A stretch of 64,000 nucleotides of DNA from Crocodylus rhombifer (Eukaryota; Chordata; Crocodylia; Crocodylidae): assembly GCA_038503035.1 (NCBI GenBank), contig JAVSML010000949.1, positions 462,427-526,426 of the forward strand. The letters run 5' to 3'. The position numbers and the translations under genes were made by a program. Of the stretch, positions 10,276-22,165 are shown in pieces; positions within the stretch are counted from its first letter, which is position 1, and every line of letters begins with the position of its first letter. The notes under the pieces are model-generated. The model was not told the DNA's origin, did not search any database, and saw only the letters and a list, made by a program, of their open reading frames with translations.

Positions 10276-11242
10276 CTGGCTTTTTGGGACAGCCACTGAA
10301 ATGTTTGAAGTGTGCCCATCCACAGTTGCTAAATTCTTCAAGGGATCCTGAATTCCCTTTCCCTGAAGAGTCTTGTCTTTCACATCTGGACTTGATTTCT
10401 TTCTTTTTTTTTTTTTGCCTTGTCACTATTAGAGCAGAAACCTATGTGATTCCCTTCTGTTTCCTCTTTCCTTGTGAATTTGCCTCTTCAAAGTCAGTTT
10501 GCACCTTTGGGTACAACCTTGAGGAACAGATTATGGGTAGCTTTCACCATCCCACGAGATGCTGTGACCCAAAGATGCATCACTCCATCCCTGCTTCCTC
10601 CTGGCTCCATGGCCTTGGAGGTGCCACCCTGTGCCAGTGGCAATTTGCAATGCCCTGTTCAGTGGCTGGAGTCTGGCTGGGGTAAAGGTGAGGCTTCACC
10701 CAGTCCCTGCCTGCCCACATGGAAACCTCCAGTGTGCAGCATTGGCTTACTTCTGTGTGCCAGACCCACAATGCGGGCTGGGGTGAAGGTGGTACTCCAC
10801 AGCACCCTTCGCTCCCCTGCACAATCCAAGTGGCAGCCAAGTTCACTGACTACCAGCTGAACTGCCCACATGTCCAAGTTGTTGAGTCTGTTTTTCCAGT
10901 TCTACTGACATCCCTAAGGTAGCCAGGCTGGGAAAATATCCATTTCAAACCACTGACTACATTTCATGCTGATGGGCTGGCCACTAATTCCTAATAGGGG
11001 TTTGTGATAGGGGGTGGTCACGAGGCCCATCCCAAGATTAACCTGCCCACCTGTCTAGAGTAGTCTGCCCCGTCTCACCTGCCATGTTTTACTGCTTTAT
11101 AACTGATATACAAATACAGGACGCTGTCTATTAAGTGTCCCGATGCTTAAGGCATTATATATGGCTCTGACCTTCCCTATACTGTGTCCTATACCTTGCA
11201 AATAGCATCCAGATTGCCATCCCAGCCCCTAACTTTGGCCAC
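10276..11242. other. Unassigned stretch
   Basis: Includes a T run at 10,400-10,417. Overlapping frames on both strands at 10,474-10,877 show no family features. Confidence 0.45.
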
Positions 11243-11430
11243 ACTCATTGGGGTCTGTACCCCTCACTCATACTGGGCTACTTGCCCCTCACATGCACTC
11301 TGGCTCCTAGCCACTGGGCTCCTTGCCTCTCACTAGGCTCCCTGCACCTCATTAGGCTCCATACCCCTTCCAGACTCTGGGTTCCTTGACCCTTGCTCAT
11401 TCTGGCTCCTTGCCCTACTCTGGTCCTGCC
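11243..11430. repeat. Degenerate minisatellite-like region
   Basis: Variants of a roughly 20-30-bp phrase (CTGGGCTCCTTGCCCCTCAC and relatives) recur at irregular spacing across about 190 bp. The copies are too diverged for an exact unit length. Confidence 0.5.
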
Positions 11431-11439
11431 AACTTCCTT

Positions 11440-11660
11440 GCTGGCTTACCCACCAGGTTGTTGGGGCTGGGGCTATAGGGTGCCCCATACTTGCCTTTCA
11501 CTAGAGAGGCAACTGGTGTGGCATTTCCTGGGGTCCATCGTGCCATAAGCAGCCCCGTCACACCATCCATCCCTAGCAAGGTGTAGTTTTCCATCTTGCC
11601 CCCGGACCAAGAACCTCCTGCCATCCCCATAATTTCTGCCCTGTACTTCCAAGATATTAT
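11440..11660. repeat. GC-rich dispersed repeat, related to 37,850-38,080
   Basis: The order TGCCTTTCACTAG, then GGCATTTCCTGGGG, GCAGCCCC, a CC/TC-rich spacer and GTGTAGTTTTCC is repeated with similar spacing near 37,872-37,990. The family is not recognised. Confidence 0.45.
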
Positions 11661-12699
11661 GTGAGCAGCAGCTCCACATGGGTGATGTTGCCTCTCTGGC
11701 TGCTTGCAGCAAACTGCTGGCTCTGCTGCTGCTCAAGCCTGCTCTTATTGCTTGCAGCTGAGCCCTCTTCCCAACCTGGGAGTCTCCTGCTGGCCATATG
11801 ATTCATGTTTGCGGAGTGCAGCCACCTGCAGGCTGCTCGATTTTAGCCCAAAGGTGCTTTGCCACAGGTTTTTTCTTTCCCTTCACCCTGAAGGAGCAAG
11901 GATGTTCACCCCATTTTGGACCTCACCTCCACCCCCAAATATAAGCCACCCCAACAAACATCTGCTGAACTGGATATGTGTCTGTATTAACACCAAAGAC
12001 CTGATCCTTAATGGGTGTACATAGGTATAGCTACTGTAACTTCAGTATGAGCTCCAAAGATTTGTATCGACTGAGGTTTTAGCTTGTAATATCTAGTTGA
12101 CAGTGTAATTTTAAACATGAAAGGCATATGCATGAAAATGAATTGGAAAATCATGTGCATCAAATGTACTTGCCTATGGCTTGGTCTGTTGCTGCACTTG
12201 TAAGTTATGAGCCTTTATTTCACCCCCCTCGATGTTTGCAAAATAAATTCAATCCTCTTCATGGTGAGATACTCCTTGCCTTTTCTGTTTTTCCATGTCA
12301 AGCCCCCTTCAACCAAGCAAATATAATAATAATATGAGTGTCATGCACTCTGAATTCATACTTCATAGATAATGGGCAAGCTATGGGAGCTGTATCAGGC
12401 ATGTCAAAGCTAAGGATGGTGAACAAGACTGTAATTCAAGATCCTTCAAGACACTGTCCTTTCTCAGCTCTTGCTGAACTTTTCCATCCAGCTTTAATGG
12501 CTTTTTTTGTCACTGTCTGGCATGGAGGATTCCTTAAAAAAAGAATAGGCAAAATGTTTGTTTTGCCAACCCTGACCACCCAGCATAAGACAAATAAATC
12601 AAGTTAGTAAGTCATCTGTGAAATATTTCTCCATGTGAATGTGCATAAAGCCATGTTGAACATGTAGTAATTCTAATGGTTTCTACTTCTGTGTTGTGA
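11661..12699. other. Unassigned stretch
   Basis: No supported feature. Several short frames lack recognisable content. Confidence 0.45.
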
Positions 12700-12870
12700 G
12701 GATGCCAAAGTGCTTTCCAAGCATTAATTAATTAAGTTTCACATTACTTTCTAGGCGTGTAGGGATTATTCTCATGTTCTGGTCTGGGCGAAGGCAGTTA
12801 GGTGACCTGTCCAAGGTCACGAAGCAGGTCAATTTTAGAGCAGGGAATAGAATCAAAGGAAAGGAAATGC
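12700..12870. repeat. MIR/CORE-SINE-like relic
   Basis: The segment AGGTGACCTGTCCAAGGTCA at 12,800-12,819, followed by CGAAGCAGGTC, matches the hallmark 3' part of MIR-type SINEs (a gacttgcccaaggtcac-like core). The adjoining sequence has the expected order but is too diverged to delimit the tRNA-like head. Confidence 0.6.
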
Positions 12871-13900
12871 AAGAACCCAGTGGTCTTTGCCAAAGGCTGG
12901 AAGACTCCTGTCTACCTTGACTGTTTGACTGGAAGTGTGTGGGTCTTCTTTTTGCTTTAACCTGGAGCAAATGTGGAGTAAGTCCACTGAAGTCAGTTTA
13001 GATGTCATGCCATGAGACAGATGTATATTGGAAGAGGATGGGGCACATGCTCTTTAACGACTCAGTGACAGGAAGGCATGATGGGCCAACTACTGACTTA
13101 GAGTCAACAGGAGTGATGCTAGTTCAAATGAGAGCGGTGGTTGTTGGTGCCAGGTCTGACTTGACTTTGGCGAGAGCCAGGAGCTGAATTCTCTCAAGTT
13201 TTGTGGGTTCAAGACCCACGTATGGAGCAGAGCCGGCGGCACAGCTCCACGCTACTCAGCTGAGGCTGGACTGGAATTGTTGTGGTGAGGAGTGAAGACC
13301 TCAGTTTTTCCACCAAATAGGTCCAGCTGGAGAACAGTAAGGCGAGCTGCCCAGCCCTGGCCCCCCACCCACATACCCCATTTGCTTCACAGCAGGAAGG
13401 TAGATCAGTCTCAATTGCCCATTGAGTTTTTGGCTTCTCTACCCATGAAAGTCAACTGTATGAATGTTTTCTTCGACCCTTTTTTCCTTTTGGTTACAGC
13501 TGGCTTTGGTTTTCTAAAACAGCTTGGGCTAAGACAGATGGGGCTGTGGCCAAGGGGCCAAGGGTGATAATGAGGTGACTTCCCTTAGCATGCAAGAGAA
13601 GGCATTCCTCTATAATCCACTGACTCTAAAGGAAGGGCCAAATTTACCATTCCAAAGCACATCTGTATCTCAGCTTGAGGATCTGATCCCTAACACAGCC
13701 ATTTTTCCCCTGATCTTTTCACAGGTGCACTGGAATACAGTGGCCCCCACCGCCCCAAAACTGATTCCACTTCTTTCCTGATGGTAGGGATAAAGATCCT
13801 AAATCTCCCCTGTATCCTTGCCTTTGCTGGGTCGGGATGGCGGATTGTCACGCTCCTTCCTCTGTACACCTCAGTGCCTGTTCACGATTTACTTTGACTC
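12871..13900. other. Unassigned stretch
   Basis: No recognised gene. The poly(A) end of the minus-strand exon candidate lies just to the right. Confidence 0.4.
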
Positions 13901-13933
13901 CTACAGCAGGGCACGAGGCCAAGCAGAGATAGG

Positions 13934-13939
13934 TTTATT
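13934..13939 (-). promoter_or_regulatory. Candidate poly(A) signal AATAAA
   Basis: AATAAA on the minus strand, roughly 40 bases beyond the stop codon of the candidate exon. A GT-containing stretch follows downstream. Its relevance depends on the exon being real. Confidence 0.3.
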
Positions 13940-13978
13940 GGGCAACCTGTGCAACACACTGTGAGAGCAATCTGTTCT

Positions 13979-14106
13979 TCAGGAAGTCCCTTCCTCCCAT
14001 GCCAGCACTGAGTCATTGGCACTCAGCAACCACACTGTCATGCCAGAAATAAATACCAGAACTATGGAGAAAAGGGAGCCGTAGCCCAAGCGCTCTGCAG
14101 TAGCTC
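13979..14106 (-). CDS. Candidate terminal coding exon of an unidentified membrane protein
   Basis: On the minus strand a pyrimidine-rich tract and a TTTTCCCAG acceptor (AG at 14,108-14,107) precede a 128-base stretch that opens in phase 1, encodes 41 residues and ends in TGA at 13,981-13,979. The peptide starts ATAERLGYG. It contains a hydrophobic run, LFSIVLVFISGMTVWLL, long enough for one membrane helix, and a short polar, acidic tail ending EEGTS. An AATAAA signal lies about 40 bases after the stop. The frame stays open upstream to about 14,278, so a longer exon or a single-exon reading is possible. I do not recognise the family. The combination of acceptor, hydrophobic C-terminus, stop and poly(A) signal is the best host-gene evidence in the window, but it could be coincidental. 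Confidence 0.3.
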
Positions 14107-14374
14107 CTGGGAAAATCATTAGGAGAACGAAATGTAACATGTAACAGGAGAGCATGCAGGCATCCGCAGGCAACGTGTATGCAGACCTCAGGGAGTCGAG
14201 CGCTAGTCTGATGAATTTCAAGCCCTGCTTGTGCTCCGTGGCTTCAGGGTCTCTCAACTCTGGATCCTATCCAGTTCTCAGATCCGGGCCTGAGAGCACT
14301 TCCATGCGTTCTGACCCCAGCAAGTGCTTCCCCAAAGTTACAAGTCCACTTCATCTTGTTTCAGACACCCAAAT

Positions 14375-14520
14375 TTTAATTAATATATATATACACTATA
14401 TACATACATACATACATATATGTATATGTATATATATACATATATATGTATGTATGTATATAGTGTGCGTGTGTGGGCACATGCATGTATTTGTATATGC
14501 ATACGTATATGTATACGTAG
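14375..14520. repeat. TA/CATA/TGTA microsatellite
   Basis: Alternating TATATA, CATACATACATA and TGTATGTATG runs, then a mixed GTGTGTG/TACGTA part. The apparent 175-residue frame across it is only low-complexity translation. Confidence 0.9.
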
Positions 14521-15644
14521 GCTTAGCAGAATTCAATTTGTATTTTTTAATAATTTTGATGGATATGATCAATGTTTATTTTCAAGCCCTTATTTTGATT
14601 TTTAGCTATTTAGATTTTCAGGGTTGTGAGAAATTAGGGGCATGGGGGGCAGACCATTTCTCAATGGCAGCATCCTGTTAAAATCTCATGTCAAAATATA
14701 ACACATAAGTATGCATAAATCAATAAATTACACCTGCTTTAAATTGTTCTGTTCACTTGAGAGCACATTTGTAGCTCCCTTGTCTGCTTTTTCGCTTCCT
14801 CTTCCTTTTATTCCCAGTCCCCTGGGGTTTCTGGGAGTTGCAGTCCAAATGACAGTCAGCACAGTTTTGTAGGCACTCCTCCAGTTGTCACACACCATCA
14901 GCCATAATTTTTCTTACACCTCTTTTCTATAAAGTTTGATTATGAATGATGAAAATACATTTTCATTGGTCTGTGAGTGTGTGGTGAACTTGATGTTTAT
15001 TAAAGTTTACCAATAAAAACTGAATCCTGCCAAGCCTGCATATATGATGTACATGTCACGGGCCTCATCCAGTGTTATATGGGTCTGGCTCTACTGAGCT
15101 CAGTGGTGTTGCTCTGACTTACAACTGGAGTAATGCCATGGTGGACCAAGGTCTAAGTTCAATCTGTCCTCTCATCACTCTGTTGCCATGCCAACTGCCC
15201 CTTGGTAGCCTTAGGAGGAAATTGGATCCAGTTCAGTTTGGTGGGACATTGCGAACACAATAGCAGGTTTTACAAGGGTTGGTGATATGTGCCCAAGCAG
15301 CGGAGTGCCCTGCTGTCTTACCAAGGTGCCTGGAAGTCAGCCAGGGGAAGGAAAGACTCCTTGCTCAGGGCTGAATCGCCTCTGCCTGTTTGTCAGTCAT
15401 GAGCACCACTGACCTGGGGGCAGGTTGTAAGACTGTTTTCCCTGAACCAAACATAGCAGTCATTCACTGCTCTTTGATGAGAAGGACCCTGCGTGCCCAG
15501 CAAATGGCAGTACAGGAGTCTATGCTCACACAGAAAGCATGTTTCTTATCCCACTCCAATGCATTGACATTGCCCTGACTGTAGAAAAGGGCCAAGAGAG
15601 TGGCTGGAGAATGTGGCTTGGAAACCCCAAGTATAAAGGCATTG
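14521..15644. other. Unassigned stretch
   Basis: Near 14,819-14,895 an ordinary unique-looking segment contains CTGGGAGTTGCAGTCCA, possibly part of an old repeat. No gene is supported. Confidence 0.4.
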
Positions 15645-15885
15645 CCTTGCTGTCTCAAGTTACAGCAAGGGACGTTGAGGTTAGATATTAGGGAAGAACC
15701 TCTCATGAGGAGGGTAGTAAAGCACTGGAGAGAGGCTGTGGACTCTTCATCCTTGGAGGGTTTTACAACAAAGCCTTGGCTGGGATGATGTAGTTGGGGC
15801 TGGTCCTGCTTTGAGCAGGGGGTTGGACTAGATGACCTCTGGAGGGCCCTTCCAACTTTAATTTTCTCTGATTCTGTGATTTTAC
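15645..15885 (+). mobile_element. CR1 3' end
   Basis: Sense-strand CR1 end: a TTGAGGTTAGATATTAGG segment (end of ORF2), an AAGCCTTGGCTGGGATGATG stretch, then GAGCAGGGGGTTGGACTAGA and a tail ending TCTGATTCTGTGATT. The 5' side is truncated. The reading frame is broken. Confidence 0.9.
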
Positions 15886-18560
15886 CTGGGCAGCACTAAG
15901 AAGCGACGTTATTTAACACTACCCCACGTCCCTGGAGGTATCCCGCATAGGGGATGTGTGGCTGAAGCACAGTGCTCCAGCTGTTCCTCTCCACTGCAGT
16001 GGTTCATAGGGACCATTGCAGCAGAGTGTAAGCTGGGTCAACGTTGAGGCTGCTCTAACTGTGATTCAGTTCACATTACAGTTCCTGTGGCCTGGCTATG
16101 TTGGCTTAAGTCATGAAACCTCACACTTAGGAACTATGCCAGCAAACCCCCCCAGCATGGCTGCCGCTCTACAAGTGGAAGTCTGCTTTTGTCTGAACCC
16201 TGGAGGTGGAGCAAATCCTCACTGTAGATCTAAACTAGGGGTCAGCAAAGTATGGCTTGGTATCAGATGCTTTGGAGCTGTGATGCACGGGATGGGCCAG
16301 AGTGCATGTATTTATGATGCTTTCTGCACTACATTTCCATGACTTGATTGCCTAACATCACAGAGGCCTAGATTTGAGGGCCCAGGGCTCCTGTCCCAGT
16401 TCCATGTTCTTGAATGAATCTCACCATCCCAAAGATAGTCCTGCTCTTAAGCTTGATTTATCCTCTTCCTGTTTTCTGTTGTCCAAGGTACTTATCTGCC
16501 TCCCATCATCATGGTACCCAATCACCCAACCTCCAATGGATTTTTATCCTTACAAAACCCCCATAAGGAGAGCAGTGATGCCACCCCAATCTTACTAGTT
16601 AGAGCAAAAACACAAAGGCTAGATCTGCAGTGACCCTTGGGCATCTCTCTGTGGCTTTATCTACCTAAGTTGAGGATTCAATAGCCAATGAGCATTTTAA
16701 AAGACCCTTTGAGTGATCAGAGATGACAACAGGCATCCCATAGCTGTGCCACTGAGAAGCTAAAAGATAGCTGTAGCAAGTTTGGCCCAGGTAATTTCTC
16801 TAACAGCAGCAAACATGTGCAACACAGGGTAAGAATCGCACATGCAAGGTAACTTGCATCTGCATATCACCCCAAAAGTCAGCTGCCAGCTTCTAAAGCA
16901 GTGATATTGCCAATCCACAGCAAGCATTGCAACATGGGTCTTTCATGGTAGCTAGTTTATTTATGAAGATTGAGACCCTTCCTAAGATGCCCAGAATCAT
17001 CATCCCTCACATTACCCCAGGGGAGATGCAGAAAACCAACAATGTAAGGCATACAGAGAAGCTGGGAACCTCCATCGTGGCATGTTTGGAGTCCACTGAA
17101 CTTTAGACATAGAGACAAGGACCCAGGGGCAGGGCTTTCCACTCTTTAGCTTCTAAGAAATGTCCTACTGACTTTCATTACTCTGAGGATTTGGAGGCCA
17201 GGAAAGGACCAGCAAACAAGTTCCAGCAAATAAAGTCAAATACGTATTGGAAAAAGAACTGCTTTGTAGCAGTGCATAAACTCTTTATGTTCTTGGGAAG
17301 GGCAAAATAAAGCATTTTTATTGCAATAATAAAACTCAAAATGTTAGAAGAAGGAAGGAAAGGGAAGGCTGCACAAGTGCAAATACTAAACTGTTACATG
17401 GCTTAAGTGCAGTCAGTGGGTGGAGATGTGTATAAGGTAAGTTACTACAAAAGAATGAGCATCGAGGAAACTGAGCACTACATGAAACTCAGCATTTCCC
17501 TAACGTGAAAGTAGCTTACATTTGATATTGCAAGAGAGCCAAATCTTTTTTCATTTAGTTTTCCTTAAAATGATATTTCCCCCCAAAAATCTTTTGGACA
17601 TTTTTTGTTTTGGAAGATTGGCATTTAATTTCAAATTCTATTTTGTGTGACATTTTTTGCTTGGATATTGTTATATTATTTTATTATTGTGTATTATTTC
17701 ATGGCCTGTTATGACTCGTAGAGATGAGTATATGTGTACACATGCCAACACACATCCTTCTCTCTGTATACTCTGAAGTATGTACCCTGCTACTATGCAC
17801 ATGTCAACACAATACTATACAGCTATGCATATACATTATATTTGAAGAAGCTTTGGACTTCTGGCTATATACAGGTCATGAGCATGCAGGACACAGGACT
17901 CCAGCTGAAACCTCACTACAGATCAAAGGATACTCCGACTGCTTTATCAATGATGTCTGACTCAGTCCCTGAAAGAGAGCAGGCTCAGACATTGCAGTCC
18001 TATACTTTCATGGAGCATCTCACATGCCCTTGAAGACATGTTCTGTCATGGCTGTCTATTCAGAGAGTCACGTTAGCCTGAAGGTCAGGCAGAAGGTATG
18101 GTAGATATGTATCTCATAGGTTAGATAAGACATATACATAGATCTTTAATGAACCTGAGCTCACTTCATCTGATGCTATATAAGGCCAAGCAAAGAGCAG
18201 CATAAAAAGTGGACTAAGTAACCTGAATCCAAAATATATGAAGGAGAGGAAGAGGGGAGGTGGGAAGAGCTAAGAGAAGCAAACAAATGAAGAACCTGTA
18301 CAACCAAGGGAGTCATGAAAGCTAATCCAGGTAATAGGATAAAAACTCCTAGTCCTACTTAAACCATACTTAACCCAACCCAGCCTGTGGATGATTTTTT
18401 GTTCCACAATTTCCTATTTAAACTTTTTCTGAAAATGTTCCTGACTGAGAACAACAATCCTGAGGACAGGGATGGGGTGTCCAGTGAGGTTAAAGTGTTT
18501 GGACACCAGCTTTTGTCTCTCTCTGCAGCTGATGTCAGATCACGTTAATTTGTTCTGACA
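15886..18560. other. Unassigned stretch
   Basis: A lone hAT-like start, AGGGGTCAGCAAAGTATGG, occurs near 16,239 without a visible partner end. AT-rich sequence dominates 17,200-17,700. No gene is supported. Confidence 0.4.
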
Positions 18561-18564
18561 CAAA

Positions 18565-18820
18565 GGCTAGGTACAGACATTCAAAAAGTCCAAGGCACAA
18601 TTGATTTAAGTTATGGGGTTTTCTGTAAATGGCATAGTTTAGATCTGTAGTGAACAGACACACATTCGCCCTTTGGTTGCGGGGAAGGGGACGTCTGAGA
18701 ATGGGTTCTGCCGTTTTTAAACCAGTCCATGTGTGCTGAACTTCCGTCTGTTCTGCTTTGGGTATAGACCAGTTTCCAATCACTTGTACTGGTAAAAATG
18801 TAATGTCTGTACCTGGCAAT
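18565..18820. mobile_element. MITE, family A copy 1
   Basis: Starts GGCTAGGTACAGACATTCAA and ends AATGTAATGTCTGTACCTGG, which are imperfect inverted ends. The interior (TTTAGATCTGTAGTGAACAG, CATTCGCCCTTTGGTTG, TTTTTAAACCAGTC) matches a second copy at 31,610-31,836 in the same order. There is no coding capacity. I could not fix a target-site duplication, so the superfamily is open. Confidence 0.75.
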
Positions 18821-18879
18821 ACAGATCACCCAGTCTATCCAATGTAGACTGTCAACCCATTACCCGCTAGCTTTTGCGA

Positions 18880-19045
18880 TCCTTCCTTCCCACCGTTTGT
18901 ATTCAGATCACTCATTCCACTTTATACAATGCTCTGTGCTTGGCCTTTCACAGCATCCAAGAAAGTGGGCTTGAGTTCACAAAAGCTTATGCTCTATATA
19001 TTTTATTTAGTTAGTCTATAAGGTGCATGTCTACCATGCCTTTTT
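18880..19045 (+). mobile_element. Penelope-like or similar 3'-terminal relic
   Basis: Carries AAGAAAGTGGGCTTGAG, then TTCACAAAAGCTTATGCTC, then TTAGTTAGTCTATAAGGTGC. This order is common at the ends of a widespread reptile repeat. I associate it with Penelope-like elements, because the first part resembles a decayed hammerhead core (CTGATGA, stem, GAAA). The family assignment is inference. Confidence 0.4.
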
Positions 19046-19049
19046 GGAA

Positions 19050-19834
19050 ACAGTGTTATTGTGAATATAGCAGCACTTTTCACCAAAAAAGAAGAATTTC
19101 AAATTCTAATCAAAAGCTTCTGAATTTCTTGGCTTCCTAGCTACCGAAGGAGACTGGTAATGCTTGGTCTCTCCCTCCTTTCTTTCCTCTGACTATTTAG
19201 CTGACAATCAACTTATGGCAGAGAGACTCTCTATTACTGTGTATCTAGACTGTGCCTTGCACAATGGAGCTTCACTAACATAGTGCAAACAGCAATAATC
19301 ATTTAGGTTATATTGCTTTTTTTTAAATGTCCATAAAGCCTGCAGCCAGCAAAGCTAAACTTAGAAAGAAAAACACTCTCTGGCAAAATTGAACAAATAT
19401 AATTGTGATGGGAGAACCCCAGGGGCTTGAGGCATAAACCACTTCAGAGTTCAGGAGTTTAGTTCCACAAATATAAGTGCTTTACTGTGTAATAAAATCG
19501 TAGCAAAACTAACAAACAGACCAAACTTCCACTTTCACATTGGTGGTGGTAACGGGTCCTCCCAGCTGCCCTTCTGCTAGTCATGTTTGGCCTGAAAATG
19601 GGTAATCTTCTTTGCATACTGGTTGAAAACACCCTGCCTGTTGTGTCTTCTGAGGTTAGACAGCCCCTGACTGCCTTGAGTAATTTCCCAGAATCCTTTG
19701 GGTTTCGTACTGGTCTTGCTTGAGCCACTGGAAATCATGATCACCCCCTTGCCTTTAAAGAGATTAAAAGCCGTACGTGCAGTCTAGTATCAGTTAGACA
19801 AGTCTGGATATAGCACAGCTCCACTGCTTGCAAT
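19050..19834. other. Unassigned stretch
   Basis: A minus-strand 89-residue frame at 19,459-19,728 has no recognisable family features. Confidence 0.4.
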
Positions 19835-19835
19835 G

Positions 19836-20093
19836 GGTGTGTCCATATGGCACAATGCACAGACGACTAATTCTACTGCACATTAGCGCTGCAGGAAAAA
19901 CCCATGCTAATGCGCTAATGTGCTAATGCGCAGTAGATTTAGTCTAATGCACACTAATGTCACCATAACAGCATTCATTTGCACTAATGTGCAGTAGTGC
20001 TGATTACGATGCATTAAATTAGTACTTGTCATTACTAGTACTAAACTTAATGCACCATAATTATGGCACATTAAGAAACATGTAGATGTGGTC
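19836..20093. mobile_element. MITE, GTGCATTAA-type
   Basis: Ends GGGTGTGTCCATATGGC and, reversed, GACCACATCTACATGTTTC. The interior is full of variants of CTAATGCGC / GCATTAA / GTAGTG on both strands, giving high self-complementarity. It resembles the elements at 25.3 and 29.4 kb. Confidence 0.6.
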
Positions 20094-20250
20094 AGTGAGT
20101 TGCTTATAATTTGCATTGAGGCAAGTGAGATCAGGCATAGCTCCTGCATGTAAAAAGGACTTCATGGTCTTTGCACAAAAGATATTTCACAAAGGCATAA
20201 TATAATGTCACATTATATCAAGGTGTATTAGATAAATAAACAGGATAAAT

Positions 20251-20551
20251 AGGACGCATCTACACATCACCCTATGTCACTGTAATGATGCGCTGCATTG
20301 CTATAGTGCATCACTACAGTGATGTAGTGATCACATGGGTCCATATGTGATCACCAGCTACTTTGCCATAACAGCACGCTCCCCTGTTTTAACATGGCAC
20401 TATGGTGAAGTAGTGGTGAAAAAACAACTGTGCACCATGTGCATGGAGCAGTACAGGCAGTTACCGTACCATGCTTTAGCACTTCCAAAAGGAATACTAA
20501 AGCACGACACAGTAACAACATTGCCATAGGGCAACATATAGATGCGCCCAT
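20251..20551. mobile_element. MITE with GCGCATCTA-type ends
   Basis: Left end GGACGCATCTACACATCACC and, reversed, right end GGGCGCATCTATATGTTGCC, with CCCTATG following on both sides. The interior is palindromic (TGATCACATGGGTCCATATGTGATCA near 20,328-20,353). There is no coding capacity. Confidence 0.65.
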
Positions 20552-20948
20552 AGAGTCACAAAACTAACGGAGCTGGAGCTAGAACTGGATATAGTTTCAT
20601 AGTTTGTAGGGTTTGAAGTGACCTGAGCAGATCACCAAGTCTGACCCCCTGCCATGTCAGGAAAGAGTACTGGGGTCAAACGACCCCAGCAAGGTGTACA
20701 TCCAGCCTCCTCTTAAAGACCCCCAGGAGGGAGCCAGCACCACTTCCCTTGGAACTCGGTTCCAGATCCTAGCTGCCCTGACAGTGAAGCAGCGCCTCCT
20801 GATGTCTAGTCTGAATTTATCCTCTGCCACTTTGTGACCGTTATTCCTAGTTACTCCTGACGGTGCTCAGGGGAACAGGGACTCCCCCAATGCCTGCTGG
20901 TCCCCTCTGACTAGTTTGTAAAAGGCCACTTGTGGAGGCTGAACAGGT

Positions 20949-21350
20949 TCAGGTCCCGTCGCCTCTCCTCGTAGGGTCTCCCCTGCTGCCCCCTGACCAT
21001 GCGAGTGGCCTCCTCTGGACCCTCTCCATGTTGTCCACATCCCTCCTGAAGTGCGGCACCCAGAACTGGACGCAGTACTCCAGCTGCGGCCTGACCAGTG
21101 CCGCACAGAGGGGGAGGATCATGTCCTTGGATCTGCTCGAGATGCATCTGTGGATGCACGACAAGGTGCGGTTGGCCTTCCTGACCGTGTCCCCACACTG
21201 CCAGCCCATGTTCATCTTGGAGTCAATGATGACTCCAATTTCCTTTTCTGCCTCTGCCCTGATGAGAAGGGAGTTCTCCAGCCTGTAGGTGTGGTGCCGG
21301 TTCTTCCTCCCCAGGTGCAGCACCTTGCACTTGTCGGTGTTGAATCCCAT
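20949..21350 (-). pseudogene. CR1 ORF2 C-terminal fragment
   Basis: This 133-codon open piece begins with KCKVLHLGRKN and includes DSKMNMGWQC and LVRPQLEYCVQFW, then loses frame before the terminal NFF...WN region. That region can still be seen in other frames to about 20,700. It belongs to the same dead copy. Confidence 0.85.
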
Positions 21351-22165
21351 CCTATTCTCATCTGCCCACCCCTATAACCTGTCTAGGTCCGATTGCAGCC
21401 TATTCCTCCCTTCTAGCATACCCACATCCCCCCACATCTTAGTGTCATCAGCAAATTTGCACAGGGTGCTTTTTACCCCCTCGTCCAAGTCGCTGATGAA
21501 GATGTTGAACAGTGCAGGCCCGAGGTCCAAGCCCTGGGGGACCCCACTGCCCACATCCCTCCAGGTCGAAAATGACCTGTCCACCACCACTCTCTGGGTG
21601 TGGCCCTCCCGCCAGTTGGTGACCCATTTGACACCACAGCCCCCAGTTTCTTAATGAGAACGGGGTGAGAGACAGTGTCGAAGGCCTTCCAAAGTCCAGG
21701 AAGACTATGTCCACTGCTACCCCTGCATCTAAGGATTTGGTGACCTAGTTGTAGAGAGCCACTAGGTTGGTCTGACAGGACCTATCTCTAATGAACCCGT
21801 GTTGGTTGCCCCTAAGCATAATCTCCCTTGCTGGCCCCTCGTGGACATGCTCCAGAATAATTCTTTCAAAAAGCTTGCCCAGGATTGAGGTAAGACTAAC
21901 TGGCCTATAGTTTCCCGGGTCCTCCTTCCTCCCCTTTTTGAAGATGGGAACCACGTTGGCCTCTTCCAGTCCTCTGGCCCCACACCAGAGCACCATGAGT
22001 GCTCGTACAGCCGTGCCAGGGGTCCCGCAATGACCTCAGCTAATTCCCTCAGTACTCTGGGGTGGAGATCGTCCAGACCAGCTGATTTGAATACATCCAG
22101 TCCCTCCAGAAGTTCCCTAACTAGTTCCTCACTAACCCTTGGCCTAGGTGCACCTTCCCTGAGGT

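Noticed and set aside
14154..14681. 175-residue frame near the exon candidate
   Set aside because: Most of it translates a TA/TG microsatellite and it lies antisense to the exon candidate.
16236..16340. hAT element starting AGGGGTCAGCAAAG
   Set aside because: No second end or duplication was found, so it is left as a note only.
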